From Micavibrio sp. (lineage in GTDB: Bacteria; Pseudomonadota; Alphaproteobacteria; Micavibrionales; Micavibrionaceae), in NCBI GenBank assembly GCA_021604545.1, contig BQJE01000001.1:293444-357443 (forward strand): a DNA stretch of 64,000 nt. Reading direction: 5' to 3'. The position numbers were made by a program, and so were the translations under genes. The notes below the pieces were generated by a model, which searched no databases, was not told the DNA's origin, and worked only from the letters and a program-made list of their open reading frames with translations. Below are positions 1 to 8,416 of the stretch, piece by piece (positions within the stretch are counted from its first letter, which is position 1; each line of letters starts with the position of its first letter).

Positions 1-56
1 GCATGTTTCATAAAACGTTGATCTGCTATTGCCTGAGAGGGGCTGTTATGGTGTAA
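1..56 (+). CDS. possible 3' end of an upstream gene (partial)
   Basis: One frame is open from the left edge of the window to a TAA at 54-56 and would encode the last 18 or so residues of a protein, ending LRGAVMV. The stretch is too short to identify. If real, it would be the gene before the secretin, possibly another pilus-assembly gene. A small dyad with arms 63-68 and 75-80 (CAGTGA/TCACTG) lies between it and the next gene but has no U-tract. It could equally be non-coding. Confidence 0.2.
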   Translation, partial: MFHKTLICYCLRGAVMV

Positions 57-129
57 TAGTACCAGTGAGAATGTTCACTGATTCGCGGCTGTCCATGCCA
101 CAATTCTACATTTTTCGGAGTGTTTCCCA

Positions 130-2040
130 ATGTCCAAGCGCCAAGTCCTTAAGACTCTAAAATCATACGGGTTTTTAAATTTATGTTGCCTTACGGTTAT
201 GGGGCTGTCTCTGTCAGGCTGCGATTTGGCAACGAATTATTTGAAGCAGGATAGAGGTTCAAATATGGAGATGCAGGATTTTCGGGATGGTCTTGCCGAG
301 CGTATACCTGAGGTTGACAGCGATGCTGATGGAAGGGGTAGTTCCATACCGTCACTTCAGCCTTATATTTCGTCCGTGCCAGAAAATTTGAAGCCAATGC
401 CGTTGGTTTCTGTTTCTGTCAACCAGTCCGTTCCTATACGCGACGTGTTATTTGAGTTAGCCGAGCAGGCCGAATACGATCTGGAGCTTGATCCAGGCAT
501 ACGTGGTTCTGTAATTTTTACGGCGCGTAACAAGCCTTTTGATCTGGTTATTGAGCGCATTTCAGACATTGCCGGTCTGAGATATCAGTTCAAGGACGAG
601 ATTCTCCGGGTGGAAATGGATACGCCATATAACAAGACTTATAAGGTAGATTATCTCAGTTATGTTCGCACCAATTCAGGGAATGTCAGGAATAACATTG
701 GTGTTGTTTCCGGTGAGGGGACTGATACAGGATCGAGCTTCTCTGCGACGACCGAAAGTGAGGCAAATTTCTGGGGAGAGATGGAAACTAATCTGCAGCA
801 GATATTGGGCGAGGCGGCTGCCTCTTCGCTTAAAACATCCAGGGATCCCAGGATCGTAGCGACATCGCAGAATCCAGATGTGCAGCCGCTTGTACCGCCA
901 GCCGGGCCGGGCGAGGAGCAGGAAATTAATGTTCAGCCTCCCGAAGCGGTCTTGAATGTTGAATCTTTGCCGTTGGAAGATGAGGAAGATTCAACGGGGG
1001 ATGGTGAGGGCAATCAAGCAAGTTTTGGTATCAACAAACAGGCCGGCATTATTAATGTTTTTGCTTCAGAAAAAGCTCATAAGGAGGTGAATGCTTACCT
1101 TCGTCTTGTTCGGCGTGCTGTAACAGCGCAGGTTCTCATTGAAGCCAAGATTCTTGAGGTCGTTCTCAACGACGAAAACATAGCCGGTATCGACTGGCGC
1201 TATCTAGATGCCTTGTCAGGTGAGGGGGCCATCGGTTTCCTTTCAGATGGTTTCGGCGGCGCCGGCGGGATTCTTGAGACACTTAACGGAAGTGGCGTTC
1301 CCCCTGTGGTAACGCCTATAGGTGAGACCGTGGTGGCAAATAACTCCAACTTTGTTCTCGGCTTTGCCGGTGATGATGTGCAGGCTTTCGTCCAGGCGGT
1401 TTCAGGATTTGGTACGGTTCGTGCCTTGGCTAGTCCGCGTCTAACGGTTCTAAACAATCAATCAGCTGTGTTGAATGTTGCAACGAACAGGGTCTTTTTT
1501 GAAATTGACGTTGATGTAACAACAGATAGCGGGGTGACATCGATTGATGTTGATAGTGATATTAGAAATGTGCCGGAGGGGGTCTTGGTTAATGTCCAGC
1601 CGTCTATCAATCTTGATAGCGGCACCATTTCCATGGCAGTTCGTCCGACAATAACCAATATCGTAGGTCAGGTGGCGGACCCAGCTGTCGCAATTGCGAC
1701 AGCTGCTGCAACACCGCCAATTACAGGTATTGTTTCCAATGTTCCGGAAGTCAATGTGCAGGAAATTGATTCTGTCATTCAGGTTCGTTCGGGCCAGCCA
1801 ATTGTTATGGGAGGGTTGTTGCAGGATAGATCTACATCAACTACTAGCGGTGTCCCTGTGCTCGGCGAAGTGCCAATGCTTGGTTCGCTGTTCCGTAAGC
1901 AAGGTGATCTGGTTCAGAAAACAGAGTTGGTTATTTTCCTGAAAGCGACGATCATTGAATCGCCGGATGACACTATTCACAATACAGATCGCGATTTGTA
2001 TAGAATGTTTTCAGGTGATCGCCGTCCTTTGAAACTGTAA
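130..2040 (+). CDS. mshL: MSHA/type IV pilus-type secretin lipoprotein (MshL/PilQ-like)
   Basis: This is an outer-membrane secretin that should form the channel through which a type IV or MSHA-like pilus passes. A lipoprotein signal ends in LSLSGC with the lipidated Cys at residue 31. An STN/secretin short N domain lies at about 92-165. An acidic low-complexity linker follows (about 185-300). The secretin core starts near 328 (RRAVTAQVLIEAKILEVVL) and contains the family signature VPVLGEVPMLGSLF at about 575-588. Its 636 residues suit MshL, which is a lipoprotein unlike most PilQ proteins. The start is preceded by CGGAG. A solitary prepilin lies 2.8 kb downstream. Other pilus assembly genes are not in view and may lie upstream. 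Symbol by family resemblance; PilQ or GspD-like naming is possible. Confidence 0.85.
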   Translation: MSKRQVLKTLKSYGFLNLCCLTVMGLSLSGCDLATNYLKQDRGSNMEMQDFRDGLAERIPEVDSDADGRGSSIPSLQPYISSVPENLKPMPLVSVSVNQSVPIRDVLFELAEQAEYDLELDPGIRGSVIFTARNKPFDLVIERISDIAGLRYQFKDEILRVEMDTPYNKTYKVDYLSYVRTNSGNVRNNIGVVSGEGTDTGSSFSATTESEANFWGEMETNLQQILGEAAASSLKTSRDPRIVATSQNPDVQPLVPPAGPGEEQEINVQPPEAVLNVESLPLEDEEDSTGDGEGNQASFGINKQAGIINVFASEKAHKEVNAYLRLVRRAVTAQVLIEAKILEVVLNDENIAGIDWRYLDALSGEGAIGFLSDGFGGAGGILETLNGSGVPPVVTPIGETVVANNSNFVLGFAGDDVQAFVQAVSGFGTVRALASPRLTVLNNQSAVLNVATNRVFFEIDVDVTTDSGVTSIDVDSDIRNVPEGVLVNVQPSINLDSGTISMAVRPTITNIVGQVADPAVAIATAAATPPITGIVSNVPEVNVQEIDSVIQVRSGQPIVMGGLLQDRSTSTTSGVPVLGEVPMLGSLFRKQGDLVQKTELVIFLKATIIESPDDTIHNTDRDLYRMFSGDRRPLKL

Positions 2041-2068
2041 GCCAGAATAAGGGCTTTAAGATAAAGAA

Positions 2069-2830
2069 ATGTCCTGGCCCCTTGTCACATATGTCCTGAC
2101 CGCCGCATTACGCGATAAGCTTTTGCTTTCCCTTCTTATACTACTTGTGCTGGGTGCCAGCATGTCTGTTTTTATAGGCTCCTCTGCAGTTATTGAGCAG
2201 GACAGATTTTCCGTCGTATTTGCGGGCGGAGGCCTGCGTGTGGCCAGCGTTTTGGGTCTGGTTCTTTTTGTTGTTTTTTTTGTAAGACGTTCTTTCGAAA
2301 ACAAGGATGTGGAATTCCTTTTGTCTCGTCCGATTGGGCGCATTCAGTTTCTTTTATCTTTAGCGACCGCCTTCTCTTTGCTCGGAATTTTGATGGGAGC
2401 GGCAGTTGGCGCAACCCTTTATGCACTAAGCCCTCATTTGTTTGCTCAAGGGCATATTCTCTGGGTGGTTAGTTTGATGGTTGAGAATATGATCATGGTT
2501 AATGCCGCCTTGTTTTTTTCCATGTTTTTATCCAGTGCTTCTACAGCGGCTATGGTGACTTTTACCTTTTATATTCTTTCACGAATGATGGGACAGATTT
2601 TAGGTATTATCGATGCCGGAGGTCGCCTTTTTGATTTTGGGCCTATGTCCATTGCCATACAGATGATATCGGCTGTGACGCCACGACTGGATTTAATGGC
2701 TCAGACCTCGTGGCTCGTTTATGGTGCTGGTGATGAGATTGGATTTATTTACATCATTATACAAGGGCTTGTCTTTAGTACTCTGATTATCCTGGCTTCG
2801 CTCCTTGATTTGGTGTTTAGAAAATTCTGA
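2069..2830 (+). CDS. ABC-2-type membrane permease-like protein
   Basis: A very hydrophobic 253-residue protein with about six membrane segments, at roughly 15-35, 48-70, 90-115, 125-155, 160-180 and 220-245. After the second segment comes an acidic/basic loop (FENKDVEFLLSRPIGR) that resembles the loop of ABC-2 permeases of multi-copper or bacteriocin exporters. No ATPase gene is adjacent, so a transport role is inferred. The stop codon overlaps the next start (TGATG at 2828-2832), which implies translational coupling with the exported protein downstream. The gap to the secretin gene is only 28 bases, so all these genes may be one operon. Confidence 0.55.
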   Translation: MSWPLVTYVLTAALRDKLLLSLLILLVLGASMSVFIGSSAVIEQDRFSVVFAGGGLRVASVLGLVLFVVFFVRRSFENKDVEFLLSRPIGRIQFLLSLATAFSLLGILMGAAVGATLYALSPHLFAQGHILWVVSLMVENMIMVNAALFFSMFLSSASTAAMVTFTFYILSRMMGQILGIIDAGGRLFDFGPMSIAIQMISAVTPRLDLMAQTSWLVYGAGDEIGFIYIIIQGLVFSTLIILASLLDLVFRKF

Positions 2831-3573
2831 TGACTATGTTTGTGCACAGAGAAAAAATATTAAAATTTTTACTTAGTATAGCTGTCTTGGCCAACGTATT
2901 GACCTGGGTTTATGCGCGCGACGTTCAGGCGCGTTGGACCAACGTGCCCCCCGTTCCGAATGAGCTAGGTGCCGCGGGTTTTGCACTTGGTGACAAGCAG
3001 TTTGCGTATCGTGCGTTGGGGTTGATGTTGCAGAATATGGGTGATACAGGTGGCCGCAGCACTGCATTACAGGATTATAATTATGAAGAGCTGACAAAGT
3101 GGCTGTTCCTGATGGATCAACTGGATTCAGAATCAAATTACGTGCCTTATCTGGCATCCTATTATTTCGGTAGCGTTCAAAAACCTGAGATGTTGCGCCC
3201 TATGATGGATTACTTTGTTGCAGTCGGAAATACTCCTTATGGAGAAAAATGGCGCTGGCTTGCGCAGGGGGTGTATCTGGCACGATTTCGTATGAATGAT
3301 TTGGATAAAGCTTTAGAAATGGCGCATGTGCTGGCGAAGATTGATAATGATCAGATGCCGGTCTGGGCACGGCAGATGCCGGGTTTTGTACTAACGGCTC
3401 AGGGAGAAAAAGAGGCAGCTTATGCCATTATGGTGGAAACGCTGAAAAGCAGTGCCGATAAACTGCATCCCAATGAGGTGAATGCAATGCGGGCTTATAT
3501 TTGCATACGTATACTGGATATAGAAGAAGCGCGCACCCATCCTTTATGCCAGGACATTCCTGAGGTACAATAA
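2830..3573 (+). CDS. exported helical-repeat protein, unknown function
   Basis: 247 residues. A hydrophobic N-terminal segment (about 10-30, ending YARDVQA) looks like a signal peptide or membrane anchor. The rest is alpha-helical with TPR/SEL1-like character: repeated tryptophan and tyrosine helices such as YGEKWRWLAQGVYLARFRMN and LDKALEMAHVLAKIDND. It overlaps the end of the permease gene by one base, so the pair is probably translated together. Its place between a permease and a membrane-bound AraC regulator suggests a periplasmic or membrane-associated accessory role. I do not recognise a named family. Confidence 0.6.
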   Translation: MTMFVHREKILKFLLSIAVLANVLTWVYARDVQARWTNVPPVPNELGAAGFALGDKQFAYRALGLMLQNMGDTGGRSTALQDYNYEELTKWLFLMDQLDSESNYVPYLASYYFGSVQKPEMLRPMMDYFVAVGNTPYGEKWRWLAQGVYLARFRMNDLDKALEMAHVLAKIDNDQMPVWARQMPGFVLTAQGEKEAAYAIMVETLKSSADKLHPNEVNAMRAYICIRILDIEEARTHPLCQDIPEVQ

Positions 3574-3579
3574 TAGAGC

Positions 3580-4650
3580 ATGGATAAATTAACGTTCACA
3601 GTGCCTGAACTTATTTCGCTGGTTGGTGTTATCCAGTGTGTCTATATCCTTGTTTATATTTTATTTCGGTCGGGGCGGCTATCCCATGCTGGGTTGCCGT
3701 TTTTATATTTTCTGGTTTTGGGTACTGCTTTTTTTCTTGATCTGGGTGTTGCCTATATTGAAGAAATTACACCTTATTATGAGATCATTCAGTGGTTCCT
3801 GTGGTTTTCCGGCCCGCCGCTTAGCGTTCTTCTGGTGATACAGGTGGTACAGATTACGAAGCTACCGGCTTTGTATCATTATTGGGTTTTGTTTTTGGTT
3901 CCTGCGGCGCTGATAGCCTCAACTTTTCTATCGACCACCTATGGAGTCTGTGAAACTTCGGCAATCTATAGCTGTTCATCGCTAAGAGAATGGCTGATTG
4001 TGAGCGGACTGGTTGCCGGGGCGGTGAGTTTGCTGGTGATATGGGCTCAGCGTGGGCTTTTTGATGTGTTGTTTGTCCAAAAGACCGGAAAAGACCGCTA
4101 CTGGCTGATTTTGGCACTGATTTTTGTTAATATTTTTTTCCTGGGGGCTATGTTCCTTAGTCTGACACCGGCGATTTCACCCACTGATATTGGCCTCATT
4201 CGCAGTATTTTGGGTCTGGGCTTTGTTTACCTGGTGACAACTAGTCTGTTTCGTATCTATCCGCAGGCCGTGCGCGTGGTCCCCAGTGGCGATCGGGATG
4301 ATATTTTGTCGAATAAAGAGCTGGATGTGGCCCTGCAGATCGAAAAATTAATGGAGCTGGACAAGGTTTATCATGAAACCGGCTATTCGCGAACGGATTT
4401 GGCCCGGGAATTAGACGAATCCGAGACGGCAATTTCAAAGATTGTTAACCTTCATTTTGGCAAATCCTTCCCTCAGTTGGTAAATGAGCGCAGGGTTGCG
4501 GATGCGAAGCGATTACTGGCCGAAACCGATGCTTCAATCAAGGTCGTGGCCGAAGAAGTTGGGTTTAACTCCTTAGCCTCTTTTAATCGTGTTTTCAAAG
4601 ACTTGGCGGGTGAGGCGCCCAGTGCGTACAGGAAAAACCAGATTGCCTGA
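3580..4650 (+). CDS. membrane-anchored AraC-family transcriptional regulator
   Basis: 356 residues. The N-terminal two thirds holds about seven hydrophobic segments (residues 8-240), and the last 90 or so residues form a double helix-turn-helix of AraC type. The first HTH is around DLARELDESETAISKIVNLHFG. The second is around VAEEVGFNSLASFNRVFKDL, followed by the family ending APSAYRK. This layout (7TM-like sensor plus cytoplasmic AraC domain) suggests direct sensing of a membrane signal. It starts 6 bases after the preceding gene and lies just upstream of the prepilin gene, a plausible target. The ligand is unknown. Confidence 0.8.
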   Translation: MDKLTFTVPELISLVGVIQCVYILVYILFRSGRLSHAGLPFLYFLVLGTAFFLDLGVAYIEEITPYYEIIQWFLWFSGPPLSVLLVIQVVQITKLPALYHYWVLFLVPAALIASTFLSTTYGVCETSAIYSCSSLREWLIVSGLVAGAVSLLVIWAQRGLFDVLFVQKTGKDRYWLILALIFVNIFFLGAMFLSLTPAISPTDIGLIRSILGLGFVYLVTTSLFRIYPQAVRVVPSGDRDDILSNKELDVALQIEKLMELDKVYHETGYSRTDLARELDESETAISKIVNLHFGKSFPQLVNERRVADAKRLLAETDASIKVVAEEVGFNSLASFNRVFKDLAGEAPSAYRKNQIA

Positions 4651-4804
4651 CTCCTCAATTTGTTATTGTGAGTAATCACCCTGTCATAACGCCGAAAACC
4701 GGGTTATTTTTTAATGCCTTGTTTATAAAAATAGCCCATGATTAAACGACTAGGGGCTGTTTTTAACGGGCAAAAATGTGTATACTTTTGATGCTTGTCT
4801 AAAT

Positions 4805-4823
4805 CACGGGTCCCCGTGTTTTT
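4805..4823 (+). promoter_or_regulatory. short hairpin in the prepilin leader
   Basis: Arms CACGG at 4805-4809 and CCGTG at 4814-4818, closing a GTCC loop and followed by TTTTT. It lies between a TATACT box (4781-4786, a possible -10 with no good -35) and the strong ribosome site AAAGGAGA at 4828-4835. It could be an mRNA-stabilising 5' hairpin or a weak attenuator. The stem is short, so this is tentative. Confidence 0.3.
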
Positions 4824-4841
4824 ACTTTAAAGGAGATACCA

Positions 4842-5561
4842 ATGCATACGAATGAAACCAAAATTCGTAAGGGAGAGAAGGGTTTTACCCTGGTCGAGCT
4901 TGCGATTGTGATGATCATTATCGGCCTGCTGATCACAGGAATTCTTAAAGGGCAGGAAATGATTGCCAATGCCCAGGTTACATCAACAATTTCACAGTTG
5001 AAAGGTCTGGATGCCGCGGCCAATACATTCCGGGACAGCTTTAATGCCTTTCCTGGTGATATGGCGAATGCAACCACGCGTTTAGCGAATTGTGCAGCGC
5101 CATGCGCGGATGGCGCAGACCCTAGTGGCCGTCTTGATGACGGGGTTGGCCCGGTACCAGCTTCCGAAGGAATTCAGTTCTTCCTGCATATGTTGGCCGC
5201 TGATTTGATTACCGGTATGGATGGTACGGCGCCGGTAACATTTGGACAAAGCTTGCCAGCGGCCTCTGTGGGCGGCGGCTTTTTTGTCGGCCATTCGTCC
5301 GTAGCGGTTGGCGGTTTTGATGATACAAATATGCGTATTGGGCATTACATCGTCCATAATGGTACGGTCGATAATGTTGCTGCTGACACGGGCGCCATGG
5401 TGCCCACCCAGGCAGCACGCGTTGACCGCAAAATGGATGACGGTGTACCAGATACAGGCAGTGTGCATGGAACTGACGCAGGTAACTGTCATGATGGTAC
5501 TGTTTATAACGAAGATGATGATAACACGACATGTGCTATTGCCGTTCGCATCGGTAGCTAA
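4842..5561 (+). CDS. type IV prepilin-like protein
   Basis: A pilin or pseudopilin precursor. A short basic leader ends at Gly14, followed by FTLVELAIVMIIIGLLITG, the classic class III signal. Prepilin peptidase would cleave G14/F15, with Glu at position +5, leaving about 225 residues. The hydrophobic alpha-1 helix continues to about residue 36. Two Cys pairs follow (NCAAPC around 85-89 and a C-terminal pair about 15 residues apart), the latter like the D-region disulfide loop of pilins. The strong site AAAGGAGA precedes the ATG, and a terminator follows directly, so it is probably monocistronic and highly expressed. It pairs functionally with the secretin at the left edge. No peptidase or assembly ATPase is visible. 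Confidence 0.85.
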   Translation: MHTNETKIRKGEKGFTLVELAIVMIIIGLLITGILKGQEMIANAQVTSTISQLKGLDAAANTFRDSFNAFPGDMANATTRLANCAAPCADGADPSGRLDDGVGPVPASEGIQFFLHMLAADLITGMDGTAPVTFGQSLPAASVGGGFFVGHSSVAVGGFDDTNMRIGHYIVHNGTVDNVAADTGAMVPTQAARVDRKMDDGVPDTGSVHGTDAGNCHDGTVYNEDDDNTTCAIAVRIGS

Positions 5562-5585
5562 TTTGATTTAGCTTCATAACGTAAT

Positions 5586-5617
5586 TCAAAAGGGCCCTTC
5601 GCGGGGCCCTTTTTTTG
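5586..5617 (+). terminator. rho-independent terminator of the prepilin gene
   Basis: A GC-rich stem AGGGCCC/GGGCCCT (arms 5591-5597 and 5604-5610) with loop TTCGCG, flanked by an A-run on the left and seven T on the right. It could also work leftward against the GIY-YIG transcript. Confidence 0.85.
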
Positions 5618-5630
5618 TTGCCCCCATACT

Positions 5631-5699
5631 TGTCATTCTGAGGCGTAGCCGAAGAATCTCCCTGATTTAAGGAGATCCTTCACTTCGTTCAGGATGACA
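5631..5699. repeat. intergenic palindromic repeat, full copy
   Basis: An imperfect palindrome. The left arm starts TGTCATTCTGAG and ends GAAGAATCTCC. The right arm starts GGAGATCCTTC and ends CAGGATGACA, with a short centre (ctgatttaa). It belongs to a type of dispersed repeat seen between genes in many bacteria. A related half copy lies at 6003-6062 in the same relative orientation, so the two frame the GIY-YIG gene. The GIY-YIG stop codon lies inside this copy. Confidence 0.75.
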
Positions 5700-6000
5700 A
5701 AGGGTTATTATTGCTATACCAGTCCACTGATAAATCACGCCAGTCTGGGTTCTCTTTTTCAATAAGAGCATCCTTCTTTCTTCTGACCCAACCCTTTAGT
5801 TGTTTTTCTCTGCCTATTGCTTCGGCAGGAGAGGAAAAACATTCATAATAAACGAGTTTGTCTAAGTTGTATTTTTTAGAGAAGCCGGGAATATCGTGAG
5901 ATTTATGCTCGGATAACCGCCGCTCAATATTGTTGCTTATACCAATGTAGACAACATTGTTATATTTGTTGCTCAGTATATAAACGTAATATTCGTTCAT
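5689..6000 (-). CDS. single-domain GIY-YIG endonuclease (UPF0213/COG2827-like)
   Basis: 103 residues made up almost only of a GIY-YIG nuclease domain. The motif tyrosines and glycine are visible as YVYIL (5-9) and VVYIGIS (16-22), the conserved Arg at 27-28, and a catalytic Glu in EAIGREKQLKGW (60-71, probably E65). The basic WVRRKKDALIEKENPDWRDL tail is characteristic of the small stand-alone family. Predicted role: DNA cleavage, target unknown. The upstream repeat supplies an AAGGA ribosome site 8 bases before the ATG, and the downstream repeat supplies codons for the last residues (LSS) and the TGA. The gene therefore sits exactly within a repeat-bounded unit. It lies downstream of the slipin gene on the same strand. 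Confidence 0.88.
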   Translation of the reverse strand: MNEYYVYILSNKYNNVVYIGISNNIERRLSEHKSHDIPGFSKKYNLDKLVYYECFSSPAEAIGREKQLKGWVRRKKDALIEKENPDWRDLSVDWYSNNNPLSS

Positions 6001-6002
6001 TC

Positions 6003-6062
6003 GGGAGATCCTTCGACTGCATCTGCTTCGCTAAAGCTATGCAGATTTCGCTCAGGATGACA
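6003..6062. repeat. intergenic palindromic repeat, half copy with inner hairpin
   Basis: It begins GGGAGATCCTTCGA and ends CTCAGGATGACA, matching the right half of the 5631-5699 repeat. The middle has an inserted hairpin with arms CTGCAT (6017-6022) and ATGCAG (6039-6044). Read on the minus strand it supplies the ribosome binding site of the GIY-YIG gene. Confidence 0.7.
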
Positions 6063-6070
6063 ATTTAGCG

Positions 6071-6817
6071 TTACGCCGCTTTCTTACCCAAAGCTGCCGC
6101 CAACAGATCCATCGGCATCGGCAGGACGATGGTAGAGGCCTTGGCGTTGGTGAATTCACCCAGCGTGCCAAGATAGCGCAATTGCATCGTCTCAGGGCGC
6201 TTGGCCAAAATGGCGGCCGCTTCATCGAGCTGCTGCGCCGCCTGTAGCTCGCCTTCGGCATTAATAACTTTGGCGCGGCGCTCACGTTCGGCTTCGGCCT
6301 GTTTGGCAATCGCACGAACCATAGTCGGGTCGATATCAACATGCTTGATCTCGACATTGGTCACTTTAACGCCCCAGCCATCGGTACGGCTGTCGAGAAT
6401 ATCCTGTACATCTTTATTCAATTGGTCGCGTTTGGAAAGCATATCATCGAGGTCATGCTTACCGAGGACAGAACGCAGCGTGGTCTGCGCGAGCTGTGAT
6501 GTGGCGCTGCGGAAATCTTCAACACGGTTAACGGCATAAGAGGGCTCGACAATGCGGTAGTAAACCACTGCGTTCACCTTCACTGAAACATTGTCTTTAG
6601 AGATAACGTCCTGCGTTGGAATGTCTTCGGTGCGAATGCGCATGTCGACTTGCACCATCTGCTGGATGCCTGGCAGCACAATCTGAAGGCCCGGATTGCG
6701 GGTGCCGGAATATTTACCAAAGGTATAAACAATGCCGCGGTCATATTCCTTGATGATGCGCACCGAGGCAAAAATCAGCACCAGAAGGGCAACAAGTACA
6801 GGGGCAAAAAATGTCAT
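6071..6817 (-). CDS. slipin family SPFH/Band 7 membrane protein
   Basis: 248 residues. One N-terminal membrane segment (about 3-20), then the SPFH/stomatin domain opening with IIKEYDRGIVYTFGKYSG and including the family signature around IPTQDVISKDNVSVKVNAVVYYRI. An Ala/Glu-rich coiled-coil stretch (AEAERERRAKVINAEGEL) precedes the C-terminal oligomerisation part. Slipins scaffold ordered membrane domains and are commonly co-encoded with NfeD proteins, as here: the NfeD gene ends 13 bases upstream. The start has a good AAGGAG site 8 bases before the ATG. Confidence 0.93.
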   Translation of the reverse strand: MTFFAPVLVALLVLIFASVRIIKEYDRGIVYTFGKYSGTRNPGLQIVLPGIQQMVQVDMRIRTEDIPTQDVISKDNVSVKVNAVVYYRIVEPSYAVNRVEDFRSATSQLAQTTLRSVLGKHDLDDMLSKRDQLNKDVQDILDSRTDGWGVKVTNVEIKHVDIDPTMVRAIAKQAEAERERRAKVINAEGELQAAQQLDEAAAILAKRPETMQLRYLGTLGEFTNAKASTIVLPMPMDLLAAALGKKAA

Positions 6818-6830
6818 GGGAGTTCTCCTT

Positions 6831-7316
6831 TTAAACTTTAATTTTAAGCGTTAAATTATCGACACTGTCGACTGTGACCTTTTCATCTTTTTTGAGGTCC
6901 ATTTCTTTATCGGATTCTGCCTTCCAGGTTTCCCCCTGAATTTGTACGCGGCCTTTTTGACCTTTCCATTCAACGACAGAGGCTTTTTGCCCGACCATGC
7001 TTTCGGTGCCAGTGCTAACACCGTGACGACGATAGCGTATTATCAGGAAGATAGCAGCGATCAGGATGGCTACTTCAACAAAGGCAATACCAAAGAACAG
7101 CCCCCAGTCGAGCGGCACACCAAACAAAGCATTGCTCCCCGAGGCAATCGCATAGCCGACCAGCAGGGCAATGGCGCCGTTAAAGGCAAAAATACCGCCA
7201 ATTAGAAAGAATTCAGCAGCAATAAGCAGGCCACCCGTTACATAAAGAAAGGTTGCGGCGCTTTCGGCATCCATAATGCCAAAAAGATAGAGCCCAAGGA
7301 TAATACTGGCGATCAT
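6831..7316 (-). CDS. NfeD family membrane protein
   Basis: 161 residues from the chosen start. Three to four membrane helices (about 2-20, 25-45, 48-65 and 75-97) are followed by a soluble OB-fold-like C-terminal domain (about 105-160, [20 protein letters not shown]) typical of short NfeD proteins, which work with slipin partners. The frame is open 25 codons further upstream, but the ATG at 7316 overlaps the leuB stop in an ATGA arrangement and starts directly at the first membrane helix, so I take that start. Operon leuB-nfeD-slipin. Confidence 0.88.
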   Translation of the reverse strand: MIASIILGLYLFGIMDAESAATFLYVTGGLLIAAEFFLIGGIFAFNGAIALLVGYAIASGSNALFGVPLDWGLFFGIAFVEVAILIAAIFLIIRYRRHGVSTGTESMVGQKASVVEWKGQKGRVQIQGETWKAESDKEMDLKKDEKVTVDSVDNLTLKIKV

Positions 7317-8416
7317 GCGGCCTCCGCTTTGCTTTTTTGAAGTTGGCTTATTAGAGCATCTCCCATGGCAGCTGTCGAGACTTCGATACAATTGGGTGCC
7401 ATGATGTCCGGCGTCCGTGTGCCGGCGTTTAGAACGACTTGAACGGCTTGTTCCAACTGATCGGCGGTTTGTCCTTCGTTTAGGGAGTATCTGAGCGCCA
7501 TGGCCAGGCTCAAAATCGTGGCCAGCGGGTTGGCTTTGCCTTGTCCGGCAATATCGGGAGCTGAGCCATGAACAGGCTCATAGAGACCTGGGGAGCCAGG
7601 ATTGCCTAAAGAGGCCGATGGAAGCATGCCGAGTGAGCCGGTAAGCATCGCGGCTTCATCGGAGAGAATATCGCCGAATAAATTATCCGTCACAATCACA
7701 TCGAATTGAGATGGACTGCGTAAAAGCTGCATAGCGCAGTTATCGGCATACATGTGTTCAAGTTCGATATCGTTGAATTCTGACCCATGAAGCGCGGTGA
7801 TTTCTTCACGCCAGAGCTTTCCGCTTTCCATGACATTTGCTTTTTCGCAGGACGTAACTTTGTTGCTACGCTTGCGTGCAAGGTCAAAGGCCACACGCCC
7901 GACACGTTGGATTTCGGATGTCGTGTAGGTTTGTGTGTTAAAGCCACGTCGTTGGCCATTGCCTATATCTTCAATACCTCGTGGTTCACCGAAATAAACA
8001 CCGCCGGTGAGTTCACGGACGATGAGGATGTCGAGACCTTTGACGATGTCCGGTTTGAGCGAGGACGCATCGACCAGCGCATCAAACACGAGCGCCGGGC
8101 GTAAGTTTGCAAATAAGTCGAGTTCTTTGCGCAGTTTTAAAAGGCCGGCTTCAGGGCGAATATTGTATTCGACATCGGCCCATTTAGGTCCGCCGACTGC
8201 GCCGAGTAGTATGGCATCGGCTTTTCTGCATTGCTCAAGTGTATCATTGGTTAACGGATCATTATGCGCGTCGATGGAAGCGCCACCAATGAGACCTTCT
8301 TCAATATCAAAGGCTATACCGGCATCACTTTCTAGCCAGCCAAGAACCTTGCGGATTTCTGCCATAACCTCCGGGCCAATGCCATCGCCAGGTAATATCA
8401 TTAATTTATGTGTCAT
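7313..8416 (-). CDS. leuB: 3-isopropylmalate dehydrogenase
   Basis: Oxidative decarboxylation of 3-isopropylmalate in leucine synthesis, NAD-dependent, cytoplasmic. At 367 residues it is of normal length. It opens with the family start [19 protein letters not shown] and contains the substrate and metal-binding region [20 protein letters not shown] and the NAD-binding motif [21 protein letters not shown]. The start codon overlaps the leuD stop (ATGA at 8413-8416), so it is coupled to leuD. Downstream it couples in the same way to nfeD. Confidence 0.97.
   Translation of the reverse strand: MTHKLMILPGDGIGPEVMAEIRKVLGWLESDAGIAFDIEEGLIGGASIDAHNDPLTNDTLEQCRKADAILLGAVGGPKWADVEYNIRPEAGLLKLRKELDLFANLRPALVFDALVDASSLKPDIVKGLDILIVRELTGGVYFGEPRGIEDIGNGQRRGFNTQTYTTSEIQRVGRVAFDLARKRSNKVTSCEKANVMESGKLWREEITALHGSEFNDIELEHMYADNCAMQLLRSPSQFDVIVTDNLFGDILSDEAAMLTGSLGMLPSASLGNPGSPGLYEPVHGSAPDIAGQGKANPLATILSLAMALRYSLNEGQTADQLEQAVQVVLNAGTRTPDIMAPNCIEVSTAAMGDALISQLQKSKAEAA

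Noticed and set aside
5082-5532. Two long leftward open frames opposite the prepilin gene
   Set aside because: They are His/Cys/Tyr-rich shadow frames of a well-supported prepilin gene, with no ribosome site.
6201-6539. Rightward frame of 112 codons opposite the slipin gene
   Set aside because: Composition (Ser/Arg/Cys-rich) and position mark it as the complement of slipin codons.
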